From Verrucomicrobiota bacterium (GTDB lineage Bacteria; Verrucomicrobiota; Verrucomicrobiia; Opitutales; UBA953), in the NCBI GenBank assembly GCA_005798925.1, contig SYID01000163.1, positions 1-12,639 of the forward strand: a stretch of 12,639 bases of DNA, given 5' to 3'. Both the position numbers and the translations under genes were made by a program. Position 1 is the first letter of the stretch, and every line of letters starts with the position of its first letter. The notes under the pieces are model-generated. The model was not told the origin of the DNA. It was given only the letters and a program-made list of their open reading frames with translations, and made no database searches. Shown one piece after another: positions 7,562 to 12,639 of the stretch.

Positions 7562-8332
7562 TCAGCGCTCCCAGGCCTGGCGTTCGATGCGCCGCCCGGG
7601 AGTGATGCGCAGCGCTTCCTCCATCGTCCGCAGCCTCTGCAGGTCATCGGGAAAACCATCCTCCCGGCCCCGCATGCGTTCGGTCCAGTAATCGCGGAAC
7701 CAGCGATAAGCCTCTTCCTGCCTCCCGGCCTCCCACATGACCTGGGCGCAGATGCGTGCGGCGAACCAAGGACCGTCCGGAGCCTCGGCGGCCCGGCGAT
7801 AATAAGCGATCGCCAGCGGATGATCCTGCAGCTTGAGCTCGGCGAGCTGGGCGGCGGTGAGGAGCAACGGAGTGGTGACCTTGGCGTGACCCATGCCATC
7901 TTCGAGCAGCGCTATGCCTTTGCGGGCGTAGGCATGGAAGAGCCTGCGCTGCGTCTCGGCGGGCACCTTGTCATAGCCCCCGCGGCGGCGGATGTCCCAG
8001 TGGGCCATGTCGAAGCCGATGGCGTAGGCGGAGTTCTCCCAGAAATACCGCGAGTGCGGATCAAGGGCGCAAGCCGCGCGCATGAGCGTCTCGCAACCGG
8101 GCCGGTCCTTGCGCTCCCACAAGACATAGCTGCGGATCCAGGTAAGGTCGGCGATCACCGTGCGCAGCCCGCCCAGGACGCCCAGGAGCACGCCCTGGCC
8201 GAGCGTCGGCTCCAGTTCCTTGCGGCCGATCTCCGGGATGGCCGGACGGACGGCGCGCCAGGAGATCTCGGCGCAGGTGCCGGCCGCGAGCAGCAGCACG
8301 GCGGGCGCGATCCAGCGGAGATGCCTTCGCAT
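7562..8332 (-). CDS. TPR-like membrane-anchored protein of an ABC transporter locus
   Basis: 256 residues of unknown function. A short N-terminal hydrophobic segment (about 8-19, WIAPAVLLLAAG) looks like a signal anchor or signal peptide; the Cys20 context (AGTC) is a poor lipobox, so a lipoprotein is unlikely. GGLRTVIADLTWIRSY (54-69) and DPHSRYFWENSAYAIGFDMA (91-110) resemble, from memory, a family of helical, TPR-like proteins next to ABC-2 transporters in PVC bacteria and deltaproteobacteria. A later stretch (about 170-215, HPLAIAYYRRAAEAP then QEEAYRWFRDYW) looks like one or two degenerate TPR helices. The ATG at 8332 shares one base with the permease stop (TGATG), so the two are coupled; the frame is open further upstream but would only overlap the permease. 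Its stop abuts the topB stop. Likely a periplasmic or membrane-side partner of the transporter, by inference from position. Confidence 0.75.
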   Translation of the reverse strand: MRRHLRWIAPAVLLLAAGTCAEISWRAVRPAIPEIGRKELEPTLGQGVLLGVLGGLRTVIADLTWIRSYVLWERKDRPGCETLMRAACALDPHSRYFWENSAYAIGFDMAHWDIRRRGGYDKVPAETQRRLFHAYARKGIALLEDGMGHAKVTTPLLLTAAQLAELKLQDHPLAIAYYRRAAEAPDGPWFAARICAQVMWEAGRQEEAYRWFRDYWTERMRGREDGFPDDLQRLRTMEEALRITPGRRIERQAWER

Positions 8333-9165
8333 CAGATTTCCCTCCGCCGGAAGACGACGGCCCCCAGCGCAAGGTAGGCGGCGACGTACAGGAGACCCGA
8401 GAGGACGACCTCGCCGGTCGCGCCCGCCGGCACGCCGGCCGAACCGAGGACCAAGGCATCGCCTAGGTTGAACTGCTGCAGGTTGGGCAGCAGCCGGGTC
8501 GTCAGCCACAGGAAAGCCTCGTAAAGAGGCGAGTCGGTCGGCTTGAGCACCGCGTCCTGGGCGATCCATTGCAGCTGGCCGGCGACGACGGCCAGCGAGC
8601 CGACCACGACCGCGAAGAGGAACGTGCGCGCCAAGGCGGAAATGCTTAGGACGACGGCGATCACCACGCCCAGGCGGAGCCATTGCAGCAAGGCATACCA
8701 AGCCAGGCCGCTCAGGCTGAAGGTGGCGGGGATCCGGCCGGTCTGCTCGGCCAGGGCCAGCAGCTCCGTTTCGCGCGACCACAGGACGAGGCCGAGCAGG
8801 CCGGCCAGGACGAAGACGAAGACGCCGAGCATCGCCCAGGCGCCGGCGAACTTGCCGAAAAGAAACTCCCAGCGGCTGAGCGGCTTGGCGAGCAAGGTCA
8901 GGGCCGTCTTGTTGTCGATCTCGCTGAAGAAAAGCTGCGCGGTCATCACCACGGCCAGGACGGAACCGAAGAAGAACATCCCCCCGAAACCGAAATCAGC
9001 GATGAACTTCAGCTCGCCGTGCCCGAAATCGAAGACGCGGAACGAGACCGAGGAAAGCACCATCGCGACCCCGAGCACGAGCAGGAAGGCGAAGAAACGC
9101 TGCCGCACGGCCTCCAGGAAGGTGATGCGGGCGATCCAGTCGATCCGGCGGAAAGAGGCGTTCAT
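8332..9165 (-). CDS. ABC-2 type transporter permease
   Basis: Integral membrane permease of 277 residues with about six hydrophobic segments (roughly 25-42, 61-80, 106-129, 158-178, 181-198, 251-271), the ABC-2/NatB-like layout. The N-terminal cytoplasmic stretch ARITFLEAVRQRFFAFLLV is the elbow helix typical of this family, and the loop after the second segment, FFSEIDNKTALTLLAKPLSR (79-98), is the characteristic cytoplasmic coupling region of ABC-2 permeases. It pairs with the ATPase encoded just upstream (4 nt gap) and is coupled to the downstream TPR-like gene by a shared base. The transported substrate is unknown; relatives export lipids, polysaccharides, drugs or ions, or support gliding or envelope functions. 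Start ATG at 9165 (MNASFRR). Family assignment is firm; the role is open. Confidence 0.9.
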   Translation of the reverse strand: MNASFRRIDWIARITFLEAVRQRFFAFLLVLGVAMVLSSVSFRVFDFGHGELKFIADFGFGGMFFFGSVLAVVMTAQLFFSEIDNKTALTLLAKPLSRWEFLFGKFAGAWAMLGVFVFVLAGLLGLVLWSRETELLALAEQTGRIPATFSLSGLAWYALLQWLRLGVVIAVVLSISALARTFLFAVVVGSLAVVAGQLQWIAQDAVLKPTDSPLYEAFLWLTTRLLPNLQQFNLGDALVLGSAGVPAGATGEVVLSGLLYVAAYLALGAVVFRRREI

Positions 9166-9169
9166 GGCT

Positions 9170-10021
9170 TCAGGCGTCGCGGCTGCCGGTGACGAGCTCG
9201 CGGAAAAGGTCCTCGAGGGAGCGGCGGGGATGGGTGACGGAGGTCAGGACGGCCCCGTGGGACTGCAAGGCGGCCTCGGCGGCCGCGCGGGCCGCGGGCG
9301 TGAGCGCCTCGACGGTCAGGACATGACGGTCGCGACGCGCGAGCACGTCCTCGACCCTCCCCTCGAGCACGAGCTTGCCGCGGTCCATGATGGCCACGCG
9401 ATCGCAGACCTGCTCGACCTGGCCGAGCAGGTGCGAGCAGAGCACGATCGTCTTACCTTTGTCGCGCATGGCGCGGATCATGTCGCCGATGGCGGCGGAG
9501 CCGATCGGATCGACCCCGGCCGTGGGCTCGTCGAGGATCACGAGCTCAGGGTCGTGGACGACGGCCTGGGCGAAGCCGATGCGCTGCAACATGCCCTTGG
9601 AATAGGTGCCGACCGGCCGGTCGGCCGCGGTCGTCATGGAGGCGAGGGCCAACGCCTTCTCGACGGCGGAGCCGAGGTCAGACGGGACGACGCCGCTGAG
9701 CCGGGCGCAATAACGCACGAGCTCCCGCCCGCTCAGGAACTTATGGAAATAAGGGGCCTCGGGCAGGAAGCCGATGCGCCGGCGAGCGCCCGGAGAAGCG
9801 TAGGGTTCGCCGAGGAGGCTGACCTCGCCCGAGGTCGCGGAGACCAGGCCCAGGACGACCTTGAGCGTGGTGCTCTTGCCGCAACCGTTCGGTCCGAGCA
9901 GGCCGTAGACCTGCCCGCGCGGGACCTCGAGCGAAAGATCGTCGACGGCGCGCAGCTTCACGCCGCGCAGGCCGACGTGGAAATCCTTGGTGAGACGGCG
10001 GACGGAGATCGCGGAACTCAT
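9170..10021 (-). CDS. ABC transporter ATP-binding protein (ABC-2/NatA-like)
   Basis: Cytosolic nucleotide-binding subunit of 283 residues that should power the permease encoded next to it. Walker A is GPNGCGKST (43-51), the signature is YSKGMLQR (140-147), Walker B is VILDEPTAGVDP (161-172) and the switch His is His197 in LCSHLL. At the Q-loop the sequence reads FLPEAP (85-90), Glu in place of Gln, as is common in NatA/CcmA-like ABC-2 ATPases. A C-terminal extension of about 60 residues after DRVAIMDRGKLV is typical of that group. The start ATG (10021) overlaps the acylphosphatase stop (ATGA). It sits second in a four-gene operon: acylphosphatase, ATPase, permease, TPR-like protein. The substrate cannot be deduced. 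Confidence 0.95.
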   Translation of the reverse strand: MSSAISVRRLTKDFHVGLRGVKLRAVDDLSLEVPRGQVYGLLGPNGCGKSTTLKVVLGLVSATSGEVSLLGEPYASPGARRRIGFLPEAPYFHKFLSGRELVRYCARLSGVVPSDLGSAVEKALALASMTTAADRPVGTYSKGMLQRIGFAQAVVHDPELVILDEPTAGVDPIGSAAIGDMIRAMRDKGKTIVLCSHLLGQVEQVCDRVAIMDRGKLVLEGRVEDVLARRDRHVLTVEALTPAARAAAEAALQSHGAVLTSVTHPRRSLEDLFRELVTGSRDA

Positions 10022-10299
10022 CGGCGGATCGAAAAATCCCGGCAGGTGCGCAAGCCGGCGAAAGCCTTGACCTCGGTCCCGCGGATATGTCCGTCGAGGG
10101 ACTTCAGGACCTGCTCGGCGAAGGCCTCCACTTCGTCTTCGGCGCCCTCGGCGTGCAGGTAGACCCGGCCGTCGGAAAGGTTCTGGACATAGCCGGTGAC
10201 GTCGTAGCCCCGGGCCAGATTCAGGACCTGGGCGCGGAAACCCACCCCTTGGACGTGCCCTGCGTACCAGACATCACGATGGGAGACATGGGTTGACAT
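10018..10299 (-). CDS. acyP: Acylphosphatase
   Basis: Small cytosolic enzyme (93 residues, normal for the family) that hydrolyses the carboxyl-phosphate bond of acylphosphates such as acetyl phosphate or 1,3-bisphosphoglycerate. The phosphate-binding loop is seen in GHVQGVGFRAQV (14-25), with Arg22 as the catalytic Arg, followed by GYVQNLSDGRVY (36-47), with Asn40 as the water-orienting Asn. These are the two residues that define the active site. It is the first gene of the minus-strand operon and its stop overlaps the start of the ABC ATPase by 4 nt, so they are probably co-translated. The start ATG lies 58 bp from the tatA start on the opposite strand. Identity is secure; whether it serves the transporter or merely shares its mRNA is unknown. 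Confidence 0.94.
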   Translation of the reverse strand: MSTHVSHRDVWYAGHVQGVGFRAQVLNLARGYDVTGYVQNLSDGRVYLHAEGAEDEVEAFAEQVLKSLDGHIRGTEVKAFAGLRTCRDFSIRR

Positions 10300-10344
10300 G
10301 GCCGAGACTTGTCGAAATGTTCATGACTCCCTCATTCACAGCAA
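10293..10344. promoter_or_regulatory. Candidate divergent promoter region, acyP and tatA (weak)
   Basis: The 58-bp gap between the two divergent starts should hold both promoters. On the plus strand TTGACA (10293-10298) stands 17 nt from AATGTT (10316-10321), pointing to tatA. On the minus strand TTGCTG (10344-10339) stands 17 nt from AACATT, which is the same hexamer read backwards. The -35 on the plus side is perfect but overlaps the acyP start codon. Both -10 matches are poor (three of six), so this is a suggestion only. Confidence 0.25.
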
Positions 10345-10357
10345 CCGCAATCTGCCC

Positions 10358-10654
10358 ATGAACCTCCCTCTCGCCGTATTCGACGGCCCAGTCATCTGGG
10401 TTGTGCTCTTCGTCGTCCTGCTCCTGTTCGGAGGCTCCAAGCTGCCCGAACTGGCCCGCGGCCTGGGCAAGGCCAAGCGCGAATTCAAGAAGGCCTCCGA
10501 CGAAGTCGAAGACGAGGTCCGTAACGCCGTCGAAGAGGACGAACGCAAGAAATTCCGCATGAAGCAGATCGAGGAGGAGGAGCGCGCCGCGATCCGCGCG
10601 AAGCTCGAGGCCGAAGAACGCGCCAAGCGAGCCCAAGACGGCAAGCAGAACTGA
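10358..10654 (+). CDS. tatA: Sec-independent protein translocase subunit TatA
   Basis: Pore-forming subunit of the twin-arginine pathway, which exports folded proteins across the inner membrane. The 98-residue protein has the full TatA plan: a short N-terminus, one transmembrane helix (about 11-24, PVIWVVLFVVLLLF), the hinge FGGSKLPEL (24-32), an amphipathic helix (ARGLGKAKREFKKA, 33-46), then a long, highly charged tail (47-98) rich in Glu, Lys and Arg that should be helical or coiled-coil. KLPEL in the hinge favours TatA over TatB, which usually has a Gly-Pro there. Start chosen: ATG at 10358. An in-frame ATG at 10298 would add 20 polar residues and overlap the acyP start codon, so it is unlikely. 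No Shine-Dalgarno sequence is visible. No tatB or tatC is in the window. A strong terminator follows directly. Confidence 0.93.
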   Translation: MNLPLAVFDGPVIWVVLFVVLLLFGGSKLPELARGLGKAKREFKKASDEVEDEVRNAVEEDERKKFRMKQIEEEERAAIRAKLEAEERAKRAQDGKQN

Positions 10655-10663
10655 GACCGATCC

Positions 10664-10690
10664 GGGGCCTGCGAAGGCCCCTTTTCTTTT
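10664..10690 (+). terminator. Rho-independent terminator after tatA
   Basis: A 7-bp stem GGGGCCT/AGGCCCC (10664-10670 with 10675-10681) closes a GCGA tetraloop (10671-10674, GNRA type) and runs into TTTTCTTTT (10682-10690). It starts 9 nt after the tatA stop and ends only 3 nt before the ribE ATG. This is the only convincing intrinsic terminator in the window. Confidence 0.88.
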
Positions 10691-10693
10691 ACG

Positions 10694-11284
10694 ATGTTCA
10701 CCGGGCTCGTCCAAGGCGCCGCCAGCGTCGTCTCCCTTACGCCGAGGGAGGCCGATGGCGCCCGTCTCACCCTCGCCCACCCGCTGCTCTCCAAGGCGAA
10801 GTCCGGCGACAGCATCGCCACGAACGGCTGTTGCCTGACCGTGGTCGACCCGCAGGGCGACCAAGCGAGCTTCGACCTCCTCGCCGAGACCCTGCGCCTG
10901 ACCAACCTAGGGGAACTCAGGGCCGGAAGCATCGTCAACATCGAGCCGAGCCTCCTGCCGACCGACCGCATGGGCGGCCACTTCGTGACCGGACATGTCG
11001 ACTGCGTCGGCCAGATCGCCTGCCTCGGCCGGGAAGGCGCCGATTGGCGGCTCGATATCTCGGCCCCTGAAAGCGTACTCCGTCACGTCGTCCGCAAAGG
11101 CTGCGTGGCCGTCGACGGCATGTCGCTGACGGTCGCCGACCTGCTCCCCGACGGCTTCCGTATCTGGATCATCCCGCACACCTTGGAAGTCACCAACCTG
11201 TCCCGCCGGAAGGCCGGCGACCGGGTGAACCTCGAGTCCGACCTTCTGGCGAAGTACGCGGAGAAACTGCTCGGCAAGGTCTGA
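10694..11284 (+). CDS. ribE: Riboflavin synthase, alpha subunit
   Basis: Catalyses the last step of riboflavin synthesis, dismutating two molecules of 6,7-dimethyl-8-ribityllumazine. The 196 residues form two lumazine-binding repeats: one beginning MFTGLVQG, with NGCCLTV (44-50) and ETLRLTNLG (65-73), and a second from GGHFVTGHVD (94-103), with DGMSLTV (141-147) and HTLEVTNLS (162-170). His101, Ser144 and Thr146 match the active-site residues of the family. The C-terminal ESDLLAKYAEKL (181-192) is the trimerisation helix. The start is certain from the invariant MFTG, yet it has no Shine-Dalgarno sequence and lies 3 nt past a terminator T-tract. I see no FMN riboswitch and no other rib gene nearby. 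It ends 3 nt from the stop of the convergent acyltransferase gene. Confidence 0.97.
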   Translation: MFTGLVQGAASVVSLTPREADGARLTLAHPLLSKAKSGDSIATNGCCLTVVDPQGDQASFDLLAETLRLTNLGELRAGSIVNIEPSLLPTDRMGGHFVTGHVDCVGQIACLGREGADWRLDISAPESVLRHVVRKGCVAVDGMSLTVADLLPDGFRIWIIPHTLEVTNLSRRKAGDRVNLESDLLAKYAEKLLGKV

Positions 11285-11287
11285 GCC

Positions 11288-11962
11288 TCAGGCCGGGTCA
11301 GCGGAAACCGCCCGCAGCCTTGCCTGCAGGCGCGCCGCGACGGCTTCATCAGCCTCGCCTTCGGCGGGCACCGCTTCGCGCACGACGGCAAGATCGACGC
11401 GGGAGAAAGGCAACGGCATCGCAAAACGATCCCAACTTCCGAAGCGGAAGCATGAGGCGTAGCGGATGCCGAGCAACAGGAACGGACGTCCGGTCAGACG
11501 GGAGAGAGCGACGGCCCCGGGCTTGAAGATGAGCGCCGGGCCTTTCGGTCCGTCGGGGGTGATGCCGGCGTGGTGTCCCGCCCGCATGGCGCGCGTCAAC
11601 GCGATCAAGGCGGCGGCGCCGCGACGATTGGACGAACCGCGTACGGCGGCGATGCCCATCAACCTGAAGAAAGCGACCAGCCATGCGCCGTCCTTGCTCG
11701 TGCTGATGAGCGCCGAGATCGGACGGCCGAAGAGCCGTTGGCCGATCAAAGGGGCGATGAAGAGCTTGTCGTGCCAAAGGAGGAGCACCGAAGGTCCGTC
11801 TGCGTCGTCGAAGCGGTCCAGGTCGCTCCGGAAGCGCAGGGTCGAAAGCCAGAGCCGAAGCAGCAACGCCAAGGGCGCCACCCAGAGCCAATGATACCAA
11901 GGCACTAAGAAAGGATCATCGGGGGTCTCTGGGCGGTTCGCAGGCACGCCCTTCTCTCTCAC
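11288..11962 (-). CDS. DUF374-type lysophospholipid acyltransferase family protein
   Basis: A 224-residue protein of the DUF374 branch of the lysophospholipid/lipid A acyltransferase superfamily. An N-terminal hydrophobic segment (about 22-40, WYHWLWVAPLALLLRLWLS) suggests attachment to the inner membrane. LLLWHDKL (60-67) is the active-site block, with His64 and Asp65 in place of the usual HX4D spacing, as is typical of DUF374. STSKDGAW (87-94) and GITPDGPKGP (133-142) are further family blocks. Start: no in-frame ATG precedes the first conserved block. GTG at 11962 gives the full protein and GTG at 11947 is an alternative, 15 nt downstream. It follows the Nudix gene by 23 bp. It probably acylates a lipid of the envelope, but the acceptor is unknown. 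Family confident, function inferred. Confidence 0.87.
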   Translation of the reverse strand: MREKGVPANRPETPDDPFLVPWYHWLWVAPLALLLRLWLSTLRFRSDLDRFDDADGPSVLLLWHDKLFIAPLIGQRLFGRPISALISTSKDGAWLVAFFRLMGIAAVRGSSNRRGAAALIALTRAMRAGHHAGITPDGPKGPALIFKPGAVALSRLTGRPFLLLGIRYASCFRFGSWDRFAMPLPFSRVDLAVVREAVPAEGEADEAVAARLQARLRAVSADPA

Positions 11963-11985
11963 CCCCCGGCCGATATTTCAACCCA

Positions 11986-12534
11986 TTACGCCGGCAGGCC
12001 GAGAGCCTGACGCACCGCCGCCCGGCCCAGGAGATGACACAGCGGGGTCGAGAAGACCTCCGGCTCAGTCGCGGCCCAGGCCGCCGCCTCGACGGGAGTC
12101 CTCCACAGCACCGAGTCCACCTCGAAGCGCGCCAGCGTGGTCGCATGCCGGCCGCCGATCAGATAACTGCGGACGAACTCGTTGCCGAGCTCGGCATGAC
12201 AGGGGGCGTAATCGATCTCCTGCAGGGCCGCCGGAGCGAGCGAGACGCCGAGCTCCTCCCGGAGTTCGCGCACGGCGGCGGTGAGATAATCCTCGCCGGC
12301 GTCGACGTGGCCGGCGCAGGAACTGCTCAGCAGCCCCGGACTGTTGTCCTTGGCGTAGGATCGGCGCTGCAGGCAGAGATCGCCGTCCGGCCGGAGCCAG
12401 AAGACGTGCACCGCGCGATGGCGGAGGCCGCGCCGGTGGATTTCCCGGCGGAACTCCCGGCCGATGACCGTGTCGCGCTCGTCGACGACGTCGAAGATCT
12501 CGTCCGGAGACTGGCCGACTTCGCGAGGCTTCAT
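11986..12534 (-). CDS. Nudix hydrolase (YfcD/IPP isomerase-like)
   Basis: 182-residue Nudix protein, cytosolic. The full Nudix box GX5EX7REUXEEXGU is present from Gly75 to Val97, with Glu81, Arg89, Glu90, Glu93 and Glu94 as the metal-binding and catalytic set. The N-terminal layout DEIFDVVDERDTVIG (11-25), then GLRHRAVHVFW (36-46) and LQRRSYAKDNSPG (55-67), is that of the YfcD group, which resembles isopentenyl-diphosphate isomerase. The paired Cys and Glu motifs needed for true isomerase activity are not clearly present, so a hydrolase acting on an unknown nucleoside diphosphate derivative is more likely. Start ATG at 12534 overlaps the stop of the upstream gene (ATGA); a TTG at 12561 could add nine residues but is less likely. 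It precedes the acyltransferase gene by 23 bp. Confidence 0.9.
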   Translation of the reverse strand: MKPREVGQSPDEIFDVVDERDTVIGREFRREIHRRGLRHRAVHVFWLRPDGDLCLQRRSYAKDNSPGLLSSSCAGHVDAGEDYLTAAVRELREELGVSLAPAALQEIDYAPCHAELGNEFVRSYLIGGRHATTLARFEVDSVLWRTPVEAAAWAATEPEVFSTPLCHLLGRAAVRQALGLPA

Positions 12535-12639
12535 CGGCCGAGGTCCATGATGACGTTCCAACGCTTGGTCAGCTCGCGGTCATGCTTCTTCCAGTCAGGA
12601 TCCCAGGCCGCCAGCTGGTTCCAGAAACGGTCCGAATGA
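12531..12639 (-). CDS. C-terminal end of an unidentified gene (cut by window edge)
   Basis: Reading in from the right edge on the minus strand, an open frame of about 35 codons gives HSDRFWNQLAAWDPDWKKHD and a further 15 residues ending VIMDLGR, then TGA. The stop overlaps the Nudix start by 4 nt (ATGA), the same coupling used elsewhere in this window, which is the main reason to think it is a real gene. The piece is rich in Trp, Asp and Lys and looks like a soluble C-terminal helix pair. I do not recognise the family. Confidence 0.6.
   Translation of the reverse strand, partial: HSDRFWNQLAAWDPDWKKHDRELTKRWNVIMDLGR

Noticed and set aside
8333..8782. Upstream extension of the TPR-like gene to 406 residues
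   Set aside because: The added part is out of frame inside the permease gene and is Arg/Gly/Pro-rich shadow. The ATG at 8332 has the hydrophobic N-terminus and couples to the permease stop.
10298..10357. Longer TatA start at 10298
   Set aside because: TatA proteins begin just before the membrane helix. The extra 20 residues are polar and would overlap the acyP start codon on the other strand.
10655..10693. FMN riboswitch ahead of ribE
   Set aside because: Only 39 nt separate tatA from ribE, too short for the multi-helix FMN aptamer. Only a simple terminator hairpin is present.
1..12639. CRISPR array, tRNA, rRNA, insertion sequence, prophage or defence genes
   Set aside because: I saw no repeat-spacer pattern, no tRNA-like cloverleaf, no terminal inverted repeats and no transposase or integrase motifs. 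The space is filled by housekeeping genes.

Overview
The window is a compact, high-GC stretch of bacterial chromosome made almost entirely of housekeeping genes. LpxK points to a lipid A-bearing Gram-negative outer membrane, and a DUF374-type acyltransferase fits with that. The high GC, the weak or absent Shine-Dalgarno sequences at several starts, and an ABC locus carrying a TPR-like partner of a kind I associate with the PVC group and deltaproteobacteria suggest a member of Verrucomicrobia (Opitutae-like). That placement is inferred from gene style, not from a marker gene. I see no rRNA, tRNA, CRISPR, insertion sequence, phage gene or other sign of recent transfer.

Layout, left to right. 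(1) Polyphosphate kinase ppk1 (+) runs into a convergent lpxK (-), and their 3' ends overlap by 53 bp. (2) lpxK is divergent from panD (+), which is translationally coupled by ATGA to a class V aminotransferase; a type IA topoisomerase of the TopB/topo III type (+) follows. (3) A tight minus-strand operon is transcribed from 10299 down to 7562: acylphosphatase, ABC ATPase, ABC-2 permease and a TPR-like membrane-anchored protein. Two of its junctions overlap and one has a 4-nt gap. Its last stop codon abuts the topB stop codon. (4) Divergent from it are tatA (+), a strong intrinsic terminator, and riboflavin synthase ribE (+), whose ATG lies 3 nt past the terminator T-tract. (5) A minus-strand operon enters from the right edge: the C-terminal end of an unidentified gene, a Nudix hydrolase coupled to it by ATGA, and a DUF374-type acyltransferase with a GTG start that ends 3 nt from the ribE stop codon.

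Functional themes are envelope biogenesis (lpxK, DUF374 acyltransferase, tatA, ABC-2 transporter), cofactor synthesis (panD for pantothenate/CoA, ribE for riboflavin), phosphate and nucleotide chemistry (ppk1, acylphosphatase, Nudix) and DNA topology (topB). No complete new system is evident. The points most worth checking are the panD-aminotransferase coupling, the terminator set against the ribE start, the ABC/TPR-like/acylphosphatase operon, and an Asn in PPK1 where E. coli has a functionally important His. No stretch above about 70 bp lacks a gene.
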